Program-made: the position numbers and the translations under genes
Shown here: one piece after another, positions 23,562 through 34,569 of the stretch
Layout: each line of letters starts with the position of its first letter
Position numbering within the stretch: the first letter of the stretch is position 1
The notes under the pieces: model-generated
The model's input: only the letters and a program-made list of their open reading frames with translations
Database searches by the model: none
Told to the model about the DNA's origin: nothing
Origin: Crossaster papposus
Taxonomy: Eukaryota; Echinodermata; Asteroidea; Velatida; Solasteridae
Assembly: GCA_037893245.1 (NCBI GenBank)
Contig: JBAIAA010000317.1
Span: 372,001 to 436,000, forward strand
Direction: 5' to 3'
DNA: 64,000 nucleotides

Positions 23562-24750
23562 GGTTTCTTATTCGCCCATCTTAATGTGAGCAGCCTCATA
23601 AACAAATTTGACCCTTTTAAGACTGTAATGTCTAGGAATCATTTCAACATTATCTTTCTAAATTTTGGCGACGCCTCAATCCCTGATGATCAGATAACTC
23701 TACCAAATTATTATATTGTCAGAAAAGAACCTGACAGGTGGCGGGGTTGCCATTTACATTTGAGATACCCTCATTTTCTCTCGTCGTGAAGATCTCAAAA
23801 CAGATCATGTCGATTGTATAATGGGCTGAAAATAATTAAGTGTAAACAAAGAGAGCCTGTGCTTATCTGTTTTATTTATAGGCCTCCTTCAAGCTCTGTC
23901 GAATGTACGGGTAAACGTAGTGATATTCTTAATAAGGCCTCATGTGAATGTATAGAAATGATTACAAATGGGGACTTATATTTTGATATTTCAGAGAAAC
24001 ACGATAGTATGCACTCAAATTCAATTATTGAGTTTGTTCCAAATGGTGCAACTCGTACATGACCAAAAACGTCTCACTGAACCCCCTATCGATCTCAAGT
24101 TTAGTTTCCACCCAGAGAAAGCGGGGTGTATATGACACCCCATACTTATGAGTATTATATGCGCCAGTCAAAACCAAACGCGTTTGGGGTGCCTCAGTAT
24201 ACCGTTGCTCGATAGCAACATTCTTTAACTTTTGCGGCAGCCCGATCGTATACACAAAATTGCAAATCGCACAGGCTTACATGCGGAACAATGTAACTAA
24301 TACAATCCGCAGTAAAAAGAGTGAATACTGAACATCCCCCATATCTCCTGAAGGAGGTCACCTTATAGAAACGGAGAACTGTACCAAATTACATTACTTT
24401 CCCAAATGGGAAAAATATTAACGATGATTAAATTGAACACTTTTCAACAATTAGTGAGCGTATACTGCTGACAATTACCCTTTGCCAGAACTTGAAATAG
24501 ATGACTATACTAGCGCCTCTATCTTTGATTCTCTTGATGCAGAATGTGTAGTACATAATATCACACAATAGCTCGTTCAAAAGCAAATAATCCATGCCGG
24601 TTGGGAAAGCAACAGGTCCGGATGGCATTAGTGTTAAAATGATCAACATTGCTTCACCTTATATCAATCAATCTTTAACTCGTATTTTTAACCTGTCTAT
24701 AAGGCGTCTTGTTGGCGTTGCTCTGCGGATGTGTGCAGCCAAAGCACGCA
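23562..24750 (+). pseudogene. Decayed non-LTR retrotransposon (endonuclease + RT start)
   Basis: The frame from about 23562 reads FLFAHLNVSSLINKFDPFKT and continues to a GGVAIY-like stretch, then EPVLICFIYRPPSSS (about 23850-23890). These match the N-terminal and middle parts of an APE-type endonuclease from a CR1/Jockey-like element. The TETWL segment with the catalytic Glu is replaced by a deleted, frame-altered LNFGDAS. After about 24080 an unrelated ~165-bp stretch intervenes. At about 24594 the RT entry motif KATGPDGISVKMINIASPYI appears and is soon truncated. Several stops and frameshifts make it non-functional. Confidence 0.75.
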
Positions 24751-25044
24751 CAAGTCTTAGGCATCTCACCCCCGGCATCTCTTTGCCCAGCGCGGCAAAG
24801 AGATGAAATCGATGCGTAGGCTGTGTCAAACGTACTTTTTTACCCACTTACAAAATGGCGTCCATGCAACTTTGTTGGAACGGGGTCACGGGATAAGTGC
24901 ACTCTCAAGTTTTTGTAATATAACTCTATGGTGCCAACCAACATTTACAAACATGTCGATTGGTTCTTTTTCTTTGTGCTCTGCTATTGGTCCACACTTG
25001 AACTACAGGTATTTATGTATGTGACCTGTCACCACAAAATTAGC

Positions 25045-25427
25045 TTAAAGGTAGTATACACCATTTGCAGATATCGACAATATTTACTACCGAATTATTA
25101 AGGAATATCTTACTCATTTGAATGTAAATAATGATTATAGGCATCCAGTAAAAATTATTGCGCTAGATATCCTGTAATTATTCCGAAAAATTGAATTTTA
25201 TAAAGAAAAATTCGCCAGACGACGATTGCGAAAAAACCCAAATATAACATAAGAATAACTGCTTGACGCCGGTTGAAAACAAACGCTGTTTTTCGTGCTT
25301 TTCTCGGAATCCATGATTGTAAAACTTCGAACTGGTCAGTTAAACGATATTTACTATACATTACAACCCCCAAATCCACCCATTCCTGATAATTCAAGAA
25401 ATTACCAATGGTGTGTTCTACCTTTAA
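25045..25427 (-). mobile_element. MITE-A, full-length
   Basis: TTAA at 25045-25048 and 25424-25427. It has the family landmarks in inverted order, with ATGGATTCCGAGAAAAGCAC on the minus strand and terminal substitutions (GTAGTATACACC, TGTGTTCTACC). Confidence 0.92.
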
Positions 25428-26045
25428 GTCAGAATTTGCCATTTTAAAGAACACAGTGCAAAAGCATACATTTTAAGAAGTTGTCATTTTGTTATGTGAA
25501 CCTTAATCTGCAAGTCCTGTTTTACCTTTCTCCAATGTTGCTCTTCTGTCAAACTTATTTGAAACATATTTTATCACATTTTATTAAAATAGTAATATAT
25601 TCACTGTAACCCAACTGTATGATTTTAAATAAACATTAAAGTCTGACTCTGAGCTTATTTTGTTGTGGCATGACCTCGTTTCCTCTCGTCGCCTGACACA
25701 ATATTCACAATTGGTTCGTCTGCAGCCTTCCCCAGAGCATATCCGTAAGATGCAAATGTTTGTGTGCGCACTTCAATAATACCATTTCCAAAGTCAGCCA
25801 AAATCGGATACCTCACATACATATGTATCTGAAGAAGTCCTTAAGCGATATGGGAATTTATTGTTGTGAGAGAAGGCTAAAATTAGAGTGGTTTTCAGCA
25901 TGTGTTTTTATAAATGTATGGCATCAGCATGCTATTAGCAGTCTCATACCGGGCTAGAAAGTTGATATTAGCTTTTATGTTGTTTCTTGTTCCAACATGC
26001 TCACTGTATAGGCTGAAGAAGGCTACAATTATAGTTTTTCAGAAA
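25428..26045. other. Unassigned DNA
   Basis: No gene or repeat end recognised. Two segments with GAAGAAG..CTAAAATTAGAGTGGTTTTCAG-like similarity (about 25870 and 26015) may be a weak duplication. Confidence 0.4.
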
Positions 26046-26181
26046 TGTCAGAGTTGTATTTCACTAGCCCGTTTATAAAGCCACTCACAAGTAACTGGTT
26101 AAACAATGACAAAAGGAATGTTTGTATTAACATTTGCTTTAAACAGCTAAAGGACTTGTGATGGATGGACTTGCAGAGACA
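26046..26181 (+). mobile_element. Decayed relative of the hAT-type MITE
   Basis: Shares CACAAGTAACTGGTTAAACAATGACAAA-like and GGACTTGTGATGGATGGACT stretches with 8994-9227, but the left terminus is lost. The right part is interrupted by the TIR element starting at 26182. GACTTGCAGGGACTTGTAAG near 27022 may be another shred. Confidence 0.65.
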
Positions 26182-26517
26182 TATGCTGCGTTCCAATCGC
26201 GTCGTGTTTATCGTGTTCACCGTGAATTTGTCCGTGTTCACGAGTAGGTTGCGTTCCAAACGCTACTCACCAAGACGCACGCGCACAGTCGAGTTAGTCG
26301 TGCGGTGACGATATTCTTTACCGCGCAAGAACAAGTACGTGAACCAACACGCATGCGCGATTATTTAATTCGTTTATGAAGTCGTGAACATGGAGAAAAA
26401 CATTTCACCTCAAGTTCACCACTGGTGAACACGAGTTACCAGACGATTAGAACGCCATATTATACGACTCGTGAACTCGTGAACACGATAAACACGACGC
26501 GATCGGAACGCAGCATT
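26182..26517. mobile_element. MITE with 38-bp TIR
   Basis: The left end ATGCTGCGTTCCAATCGCGT continues into CGTGTTTATCGTGTTCAC. The right end is its complement with a single mismatch (A to G) over 38 bp. The interior has a second inverted layer (CGTGTTCACGAGT / ACTCGTGAACTCG). Target duplication is ambiguous. It appears to have entered the older hAT-like MITE at 26046-26181. Confidence 0.88.
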
Positions 26518-26548
26518 ATACATATGGAGCAAGATGTAAGACAATGGA

Positions 26549-26700
26549 CCCCCCCCCCCCCCCCCCTTACACACACACACACACGCATGCAAGTGGGTAA
26601 ATGCCGTCAATAGGGGACGGGGCATTGTCCGACCGTCTTCCCTCTTTTGTTTGTACTCTAACGTTTTCGGATGATCGCCATAGGATTTGCACACGAGTCT
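26549..26700 (-). repeat. C run, (AC)n and inverted copy of 4655-4772 repeat
   Basis: An 18-base C run (26549-26566) is followed by (AC)n. Then, on the minus strand, come AGAGGGAAGACGGTCGGACA, GGCGATCATCCGAAAACGTT and the neighbouring sequence shared with 4655-4772. Confidence 0.75.
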
Positions 26701-26805
26701 GAATCGGGGACCTTTGCGGAATAGGGGACCCCATTGTTCCCTTTGTCATACGTCCCCTATTTCAATCAAAAACAAACGCACAATGCCTCCTTTCTAGTAT
26801 AGGCA

Positions 26806-26982
26806 TTGTGTTTGCGGAATGTTGTGGTTTCTCAGAAATTCTTTTTAGATTTCTGTTGTTTTTGTGTGTTGTTGTTGTTGTTGTTGTTGTTTTGGTTGTT
26901 TTGTTTGGGTTTTTTTGTTGTTGTTTTTTTTGTTTGTTTGGTTGGTTTTTTTTGTTTTTTGTTGGGGGGGGGGGGGGGGGGG
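26806..26982. repeat. GT/T-rich low-complexity tract with 19-base G run
   Basis: (TTG)n at about 26868-26890, irregular T/G-rich sequence, and G19 at 26964-26982. Long open frames rich in Val, Leu, Phe and Gly over it are artefacts of composition. Confidence 0.85.
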
Positions 26983-27857
26983 CGAGTGGATGCGTTAGGT
27001 ATCAATAGTCTAAAAAGTCTAGACTTGCAGGGACTTGTAAGACTTGTAAGGCTTTACATAATTTCGTAGCTATTTAAGGTTAGTTCTCTAACATGAATAT
27101 TACAAGCAGCGTATGTTCTATTGCACTGGGGCCCATGCGACCTTTTCCTCGGCTTTGATTCAGTGAAAACTCGAAGCTTTTCAACATCAAAATAGTTCTG
27201 AGATGAAAATTAGGATGCGTTCCCCGCGTCTGTTTGCAGCAAACGAAATGAACATTCAGCCGAGAAAAGCCGGTAACGTGCCGTTCTAACTGGAGCGTAC
27301 AATCACGGACAATGGAATGCCACACACGCGTACAGATGTCTTTTTGCATAACAATTGCGGATCAATCTGCAATCTGGTTGCATATCTATGGTGGCCCTGA
27401 AGGGACTACGCAGATCGTGAATATTGACGTCAATATTCACGACAAATTTCACGACTTTCCTCAAAGTCGCGAAAATTGACGTCAAATTTGACGTCAATAT
27501 TCACGACTTTCCCAAAAAGTCGCGAATATTGACGTCAAATTTGACGTCGATATTCGCGTCAAATTTCACGACTTTCCACAAAAGTCGCGAATATTGACGT
27601 CAATATTCGCGACAAAATTCACGACTTTCCTTAAAGTCGCGAATATTGACGTCAATATTGACGTCAATATTCACGACTTTCCCAAAAAGTCGCGAATATT
27701 GACGTCAAATTTTACGTCAATATTCACGACTTTTCCCAAAAGTCGCGAATATTGACGTCAAATTTGACGTCAATATTCGCGACTTGCCCCCAAAGTCGCA
27801 AATATTTTGACGCGAATTTTTTTCCAGCAAGCTAGGTTTTGGCTAGTCTTGTTCCGG

Positions 27858-27997
27858 GGCGATCCGGCGATCGCGAATTTATTTTTATAAAATTATATTT
27901 TTCGGAATAATTACAGGATATCTAGCGCGATCATTTTGCTGGATGCCTATAATCATAATTTATCTCAAATATTTGAAATGGTGTATCCTACCTTTAA
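27858..27997 (+). mobile_element. MITE-A, 3' part inside FB-1
   Basis: From the GGCGATCGCGAATTTATTTT hairpin half through TTGCTGGATGCCTATAATC to AATGGTGTATCCTACCTTTA. It ends in TTAA at 27994-27997. Confidence 0.85.
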
Positions 27998-28440
27998 GTT
28001 CAGTTCACGAGATTTGTAATCATTTATCACTTCGGTCACGTCAGTGCAGAACTAATACACAGGTAAAACTGCGTGCAGAACACATGCTGTAAAAGGATAT
28101 CCTTTTACAAATCAAGTGCTCAGCAGTGCCATAGAATCATAATTTACCTTCAAAAAAGTAAGATATTTCTTAATAATTCGGTAGTAAATATTTTTGATGT
28201 CTGCAAATGGTGTATCCTATCTTTAAGTTCAGTTCACGAGATTTGTAAGCATTTATCACTTCGGTCACGTCAGTGCAGAACTAATACACAGGTAAAACTG
28301 CATGCAGAACACATGCTGTAAAGGGATATCCTTTTACAAATCAAGTGCTCAGCAGTGCCATGTCAAATTTTACCTTAAATATTGTTGATGTCTGCAAATG
28401 GTGTATCCTACCTTTAAGTTCAGTTCACGAGATTTGTTTC
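27998..28440 (+). repeat. Tandem duplication of MITE-A end plus flank
   Basis: GTTCAGTTCACGAGATTTGT occurs at about 28000, 28228 and 28419, each time just after a MITE-A terminus (GGTGTATCCTA...). The ~230-bp unit includes GGTCACGTCAGTGCAGAACT and GGATATCCTTTTACAAATCA. The second unit is almost identical to the first; the third is cut short. MITE and flank were therefore duplicated together after the insertion. Confidence 0.85.
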
Positions 28441-28792
28441 TGAACTTGAAACAAATTCACTGATCTCTCGTGACAATCGAGGGCGCCCTCAATAAGCCCG
28501 TTTTCTGAGTATGGATGATCGACAAACAAATGAAAAAACTCAGTCTTGGAGCAAGACTAGCCAAAACCTAGCTTGTTGAAAACAATTCGCGTCAAAATAT
28601 TTGCGACTTTGGGGGCAAGTCGCGAATATTGACGTCAAATTTGACGTCAATATTCGCGACTTTTGGGGAAAGTCGTCAATATTGACGTCAATATTGACGT
28701 CAATATTCGCGACTTTGAGGAAAGTCGTGAATTTTGTCGCGAATATTGACGTCAATATTCGCGATTTGCGTAGTCCCTTCAGGGCCACCATA

Positions 28793-29557
28793 CATATCCC
28801 AAGGTTTCAGGCAACTTCTACCCTAGTTCCCGAGGCATAAGCTTTTTAGAAAGTTCACCTCCCTGTGTAGAATTCGAAGACGAAAAAAGGATTACGCCTT
28901 TTTGAGCTGTGTTTGGGGACATGATTACAACAACGATAAGACATTGAAAGTACCGAGCAAGAAAAGCTGTTTTTGTTTCTATCACAAGTGTAGTGTAGAC
29001 AGTAAAATATAAATCACAAATTTAGAGACTGTTTCCATATGACCTTGTACCATGAACGGGCCGTAAAGTCACACGTGGATTTTGTAAGAGAGGCCAACAC
29101 TTAAACAGCATAGTTCATACTTTATTATTTAAGTTTAAAGGAATTCAGAAGGAATTCGTTTCGAATACACCGACCTCGTGAACCTAGAAAGTCTGCTATC
29201 ATTTTGAAGCTCGTGTTGTACTCTCACCATACTCAACCTCAAAAAGTGAACAATTTGACTTTACAGATCCCTTTGGTGTATGGTCACATATACCGTAGTT
29301 GCCGTCTTGGTAAATAGTTTGCATCCGATCATCTGACAAACAAGTTCGAGATTTCAAAATGCCCTTGCAAACTAATAGAAAACCAGACCAAACACACTGC
29401 AAAATCATGCCATTAGGTCCGTGTAATCGAGGTAATTATGCAACTACCCTGCCAACCAAAGAATGACCGTATACTTTTCAAAATACTTGCGATTGTATTT
29501 CAAATCCCGACATTGCTCGTCACCCTCCTATACAGACCTAGTCCACTTTGTTCGTAC
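28793..29557. other. Unassigned DNA between foldback elements
   Basis: No gene, repeat terminus or conserved domain recognised. Confidence 0.4.
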
Positions 29558-29559
29558 TA

Positions 29560-30696
29560 ATGGCCCTGTCACACCAGAACATTTTAGGCCAATGCGTAAG
29601 TAACGTGTTGTAATTTTGGCAACACGCTGGCAAACGCTGACCAACGCTAGGCCAGCGTTAGCAACACGCTAAGCGCGTTACTCACGCGCTGGGACATGCT
29701 GTCACACGCTGAGGAAAACATATTTTTTTCAACATACATACAATTTCCAGCGTTTGCCAGCGTGTGAATGCACACGCTGGCGGAGCGTTGTAGGTTTGTT
29801 ACTCACGCGTCGAACACGCTAGACGATCGTTATCAACCCGCTACTCACACGTGGCGCACGCTGGCGTACGCTTGCGACACGCTGGTTATGGCCCTGCCAC
29901 ACCAGAACGTTTTAGGCCAATACATGAGTAGCGCGTTAAAAATAGCTGGCAGTTGCTGAACTTTCACAGAAAAAGTCAAGTGGAACCGTGATTTCAGCGT
30001 GTCCATACATGTTGAAAACAGGTTCAAAGCGTATGCCAGCGCGAGAGTAGCGTGTGAGGAACGCGCTCAGCGTGTAAGGAACGCATCACTGATTTAGTAA
30101 AAATACGACAGCGGGTCGCCAGCGTGTGAGTAGCGGGTTGGTAACGATCGTCTAGCGCGTTCGACGCGTCAGTAACGGCCTTCCTGCGCGCCGCCAGCGT
30201 GTGCAGTCACACGCTGGCAAACGCTGATTTTTTTTAGGTATGTTGAAAAATGTATTGTTGTTTCAGCGTGTTCCAGCGTGTGGGTAACGCGCGCAGCGCG
30301 TTGCGAACGCTGGCCTAGCGTTGGTCAACGTTTACCCGCGTGTTGCCGAAATTCCAACACGTTGGCCCAAAACGTTTTGGTGTGACAGGGCCATTACTGT
30401 AGTAGCGCGTCATCTTTTTGTACAACTAATTATGTGGTCGTTGCCGTACGCTGGCGCGCGTTGGACCGCGCTACTCACGCGCTGGGCAGTCGTTCATCAG
30501 TCGTCGAGCGCGTTATTAACGCGATATTCACGCTCTGGTGAACGCTATGAACCGGTTATCAACGAGTTATGGACACGCTGAAATCACGCTTCCACTTGTT
30601 TTTTTTCTGTGGAAGTTCAGCGTTTGCCAGCGTATCAACTATTTTTAACGCGCTACTCACGCGTTGGCCTAAAACGTTCTGGTGTGAGAGGGCCTT
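29560..30696. mobile_element. Foldback element pair FB-2, interlocked arms
   Basis: Terminus ATGGCCCTGTCACACCAGAA starts at 29560 (left A) and again, as ATGGCCCTGCCACACCAGAA, at 29888 (left B). The matching right ends stop at 30394 (right A) and about 30696 (right B). Left A (to ~29880) pairs with right A (~30110-30394). Left B (29888 to ~30050) pairs with right B (~30540-30696). All arms consist of ACGCTGGC/CGCGCTACTCACGCG-like motifs. TA flanks the A pair. No coding sequence is seen. Confidence 0.8.
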
Positions 30697-30716
30697 TACA
30701 TGTTGGACCTACTTGA

Positions 30717-33383
30717 CATGTTGGACCCGCAGATCGCCATGGTGGCATTGCTGCCGTTTGTAAGTCAAACTTGAACTTGAGGCTTGTCCCTGTTACATTC
30801 GACGTTAGTACATTTGAATATTCAGTCATCTCAGACAGTAGGCGGAGTATCCACTACGTCATCATATATAGACCACCACCTTCTGAGCAGAATCGATTAA
30901 AGACATCCACGTTCTTGACTGATTTTGACAATTTGCTAGATGCCGTGAATATCCTGCCAGGAAAGTTGCTCATCCTCGGTGATTTTAATATCCACTTCGA
31001 CTGCCCAGAAAAATACGATGTTGCCCATGTACGATCATCGCTTCATGCTTCTGGACTTACACAACATGTGTCAGAACCAACTCATACACGTGGCCACACG
31101 CTAGACTGGCTCATCACAAGATGTGATGAGGACGGACTGCTTACTTCCCATAATGTCGACATGAATGGCATTTCAGACCATGGCGTCATTTCCGCCCTTC
31201 TTCAACTTAGTAAGCCTGAACCCTCAGTAACGACGACAACATACCGAAAGTACCGCAATATCGACCATGAGGCACTCACAGATGACCTGTCCACCCAGCT
31301 TACAGACATTCACTATGATGGCCGCGATATCGACAAACTCGTCGCTGACTTTGATACTGCCATCACAGAGGTCCTCAATATACATGCACCATGGACTGCT
31401 GCAAAGAAAGTCAGACGCCGTAAGCCGAAGTGGTACAATAGCTCAGTTGAGGACGCGAATCGCGCGCGTCGACGGGCAGAGCGCAGATGGCGGAAGACAA
31501 AATCGACTACTGACCGCGCTGCGTACGATTCCACCAAGAAGACCATGCGTGATGCCTTGGTCAAAGCCAAATCCGACTTCTTCAGAAGTTTTCTTTCGAA
31601 CTGCAACCCCAAAGACGCCTTTAGGGTTGTTAACGAACTGACATCCGCACCAAAGTTGATACCTTCCATACCTGATTCAGCATCAACCCTTGCCAATAAC
31701 TTTAGCCAATTCTTCACAGATAAAGTTAACAACATTCGGACCAATATAGATAGTCTTCAGGGTAATACAATCACACTCAATGATACACCATTGCTTCCTC
31801 AGGACTGTGAACTATCTGAATTCCATCTCGTCTCTGACACCGATCTCCTTAATATAATTGATAAGTCAGCCACCAAATCATGTCAACTTGACCCTATTCC
31901 GACCTGGCTGCTCAAACAAAACAAAAACATTTTCCTCCCAACACTGACTGTGATTGTCAACGCTTCATTGTCTTCTGGTCATTTTCTAGCATCGTTACGG
32001 CTGGGTGTGATTGCGCCCATCCTGAAGAAGCCTTCTCTAAACAAAGAAGAACTCAAAAATTACCGTCCCGTGTCGAACCTTCGTTACCTGGCCAAGCTCA
32101 TTGAAAAAGTCGTCTGTAAACAGCTGAATGACCACATCAACTACCACCACCTCGCTGACCCCCTACAATCTGCTTACAAGGCTGGACACAGTACAGAGAC
32201 AGCCCTTCTATGTGTGCAGAACCATATTTTGAACTCACTGAACTGTAACAAAGCTGTGTTCTTAGTTCTTTTAGATTTATCCGCTGCATTTGACACTCTG
32301 GACCATGGTATCATGCTGCGTCGGTTTCAAAATAGGTTCGGCGTTAACGGAACGGCCCTCAAATGGTTTGTTTCGTACTTCCAAAACAGACGGACTCATG
32401 TACATCTTGCTGGAGCTGACTCCGACGAGATGATTCTTCTCACAGGAGTACCCCAAGGTTCAGTCATTGGCCCCCAAGCGTTTACCATGTACATCAGTCC
32501 AGTCTGTGATATCTTACGTCAGCACGACGTCAAATATCACATGTATGCTGACGACATTCAGATTTATTTGGATTTTGATCCCGCCATTCCTAACGATGCA
32601 GCATGCGCTTTGTTCAGGTTGTCAAATTGCATTAGGTGTATCCAATCCTGGATGATTGTAAACAAACTTCAACTTAACAATGATAAAACTGAGTTTTTTA
32701 TTGCCTCATCTTCTCATCATCAGAAACGTTTAAATCACCTCACTCTTACCATCAACAACACCACAATCAAGCCATCCCCAACAGTGAGAAATCTGGGCGT
32801 TACATTTGACACTACTATGTCAATGACTCCTCACGTCAACAATGCATGCAAATCAATCAATTACCACTTACGGAACATATCTAAGATTCGCAAATATATT
32901 GACTCAGACACATGCCATGCTGCTGCCCGAGCTCTAGTCATGTCACGGCTAGACTATTGTAATTCTCTCTTTAATGGCATGAAACAATTGGATATCTGTC
33001 GCCTACAAAAGCTTCAAAACAATGCTGCCTGTATCACACTCACACAACCTAAACATTGTAGTGCATCACCACTTCTTCGGCAATTACACTGGCTACCTGT
33101 TCAAAAACGAATCATCTTCAAAACGGCTGTGAATATGTACAAGGCACTCTCAGGCACGCATCCACAATACATAATACATTCACTTGACCTCAGTAAGCCC
33201 AACCGACGTGGTCTCCGCTCGGAGCATAACTTAAAAGTACAACGCACATTCAAACTTGCAGGTGATAAGGCTTTCTCTGTGGCTGGACCCAGATGCTGGA
33301 ACTCAATACCTCTCAACATTCGTCATTGTAACTCTGTTCACCAGTTTAAACGTAAACTCAAATCATATCTGTTTTCATCCTAG
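30717..33383 (+). CDS. Endonuclease (partial)-reverse transcriptase polyprotein, CR1/L2-like
   Basis: About 888 codons are open, without a stop or frameshift. There is no genuine start because the 5' part is missing. Counting from Leu/Met at 30771: the APE-type endonuclease shows IIYRPPP (31-37), LILGDFNIH (67-75), LDWLIT (111-116) and SDHG (135-138); the N-terminal Asn and Glu active-site motifs are lost. The reverse transcriptase (~410-690) shows YRPVSNL (431-437), LLDLSAAFDTLDH (500-512), GVPQGSVIGP (559-568) and the catalytic YADD (592-595). The C-terminus has SRLDYCNSL and a closing CWNSIPLNIR. It is a remnant of the protein that nicks target DNA and copies its own RNA. The intact frame suggests a fairly young insertion that is dead for lack of its 5' end. 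Confidence 0.9.
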   Translation, partial: HVGPADRHGGIAAVCKSNLNLRLVPVTFDVSTFEYSVISDSRRSIHYVIIYRPPPSEQNRLKTSTFLTDFDNLLDAVNILPGKLLILGDFNIHFDCPEKYDVAHVRSSLHASGLTQHVSEPTHTRGHTLDWLITRCDEDGLLTSHNVDMNGISDHGVISALLQLSKPEPSVTTTTYRKYRNIDHEALTDDLSTQLTDIHYDGRDIDKLVADFDTAITEVLNIHAPWTAAKKVRRRKPKWYNSSVEDANRARRRAERRWRKTKSTTDRAAYDSTKKTMRDALVKAKSDFFRSFLSNCNPKDAFRVVNELTSAPKLIPSIPDSASTLANNFSQFFTDKVNNIRTNIDSLQGNTITLNDTPLLPQDCELSEFHLVSDTDLLNIIDKSATKSCQLDPIPTWLLKQNKNIFLPTLTVIVNASLSSGHFLASLRLGVIAPILKKPSLNKEELKNYRPVSNLRYLAKLIEKVVCKQLNDHINYHHLADPLQSAYKAGHSTETALLCVQNHILNSLNCNKAVFLVLLDLSAAFDTLDHGIMLRRFQNRFGVNGTALKWFVSYFQNRRTHVHLAGADSDEMILLTGVPQGSVIGPQAFTMYISPVCDILRQHDVKYHMYADDIQIYLDFDPAIPNDAACALFRLSNCIRCIQSWMIVNKLQLNNDKTEFFIASSSHHQKRLNHLTLTINNTTIKPSPTVRNLGVTFDTTMSMTPHVNNACKSINYHLRNISKIRKYIDSDTCHAAARALVMSRLDYCNSLFNGMKQLDICRLQKLQNNAACITLTQPKHCSASPLLRQLHWLPVQKRIIFKTAVNMYKALSGTHPQYIIHSLDLSKPNRRGLRSEHNLKVQRTFKLAGDKAFSVAGPRCWNSIPLNIRHCNSVHQFKRKLKSYLFSS

Positions 33384-33507
33384 GTTTGCTCTCATCTTTC
33401 ATTTTGCAATTTCATCTTTTTCTGTTTTCGTGGAGTTGTTCTCAAGCGCATTGAAACCTTTGGAAAAATGCGCTTTATAAATGCCATTATTATTATTTAT
33501 TATTACT
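30717..33507 (+). mobile_element. 5'-truncated CR1/L2-like non-LTR retrotransposon
   Basis: The open frame enters the endonuclease domain at about 30717, directly after the FB-2 right end, and runs to the stop at 33383. The 3' UTR is short (about 125 bp) with AATGCGCTTTATAAATGCC followed by an ATT-type microsatellite tail near 33483-33506. 5' truncation and a short simple-repeat 3' tail are typical of CR1/L2/Rex1-like elements made by target-primed reverse transcription. Confidence 0.88.
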
Positions 33508-34078
33508 TGTGATTATCCAGTTTGCACAAAAATGAAGAAGAAGAAGAAATATTGATAACCACATCATGACAGAAATATACCATTATGTTGTTGACTTAAA
33601 GAATAGTCTCCTTGGTGACTTGTTGGACAGTTTTGGTATGATTTCCGCCGGAATTAAATCGTTTCCTGTCAATTCTCAGTGGGAAACTCTGGGAGACCGT
33701 GTCCAGTCTAATGGGAAAACTGTGAAAACAGGGTCAGTTCAATCAAGGTTGTTTGTTGTGGCAAACACACACGACAAGCAGGCAATTTGAGATTGACTTG
33801 TGATAGCAAAGAACCCCCAAACTCCTGTTCATTAATTGATTTATTTTTTGCAAAGCTACAGGGGGCTAGCGTTCAACCCAGAGGAAAAAATGCCATTGAG
33901 TAGCCTCTAAAATGGACTTCAATGAAATACAAGAAACATGATTGGCCGATGTGTATATTTCTTTGATTAAAGGAATCATTCCATTTCGGAAGCATTGGGC
34001 TACAATACTTGTTTCATTCAAAAATGGTATTATGTGGAAAAGGACATAAACATCGACACATTCATTCCACTGTTACAA
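33508..34078. other. Unassigned DNA
   Basis: No gene or repeat end recognised; a GAAGAAGAAGAA patch follows the retrotransposon tail at 33533-33548. Confidence 0.4.
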
Positions 34079-34385
34079 CATGATAACCAATGGATAATGT
34101 ATCATCAACCGATAATGCCACACAGATTTATCGATATTGTATTACTAACCGATAATGTAACATCAAATCAGTAAAGTGTTATTACATTATCGGTTCTATA
34201 ACCGATAATGTAACCGAAATTGACCGAGAGTGTAGTAAAAGTTACTACTCTATCGATCATTTGTACGTTATCGGTTAGTGATACGTACAGTATTGGTCAA
34301 TTTGTGTGAGGGTATCGGCTGATGATGTACACTGTACATTATCCGTTGGTTAGTGCGTACATTATCAATTGTAACATCCACCCTT
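34079..34385. repeat. ACCGATAATGTAAC repeat cluster with central palindrome
   Basis: ACCGATAATG or its complement CATTATCGGT occurs repeatedly. TTACATTATCGGTTCTATAACCGATAATGTAA at 34171-34203 is a perfect-looking hairpin. Left-hand copies are mostly in plus orientation and right-hand copies in minus, so the region folds back loosely about 34190-34240. It resembles a decayed foldback element. Confidence 0.7.
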
Positions 34386-34569
34386 TGCCGTTTGTGTGTT
34401 ATTACCTGCGATAGTCGCACACAAACACATTTATGGGGTCCAAATTGTTACTCATAAAAATCCACCAGTGCATTACATTATGCATAGGTGCGAGAAACAT
34501 TTGTGTATTGGTATTGTGTACCGATATATTGAATCATCTGTATTTAGTAGATTTATATTTAGGCTTAAC

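Larger units (their letters stand above)
27389..28790. mobile_element. Large foldback element FB-1 (TGACGTCA/TCGCGA arms)
   Basis: TA at 27387-27388 and 28791-28792 flanks the ends TGGTGGCCCTGAAGGGACTA and its complement. The arms (about 27389-27860 and 28540-28790) are inverted copies made of TTGACGTCAATATTCGCGAC units separated by AAAGTCGCGAAT/ATTCACGACTTT. The arms end internally with AAACCTAGCTTG and its complement. The middle carries a MITE-A 3' fragment and a tandem duplication. There is no ORF of substance. TA duplication suggests a Tc1/mariner-like or similar mobiliser. Confidence 0.85.

Noticed and set aside
26806..27069. Hydrophobic membrane protein ORF
   Set aside because: Val/Leu/Phe content comes from a T/G low-complexity tract and a G run.
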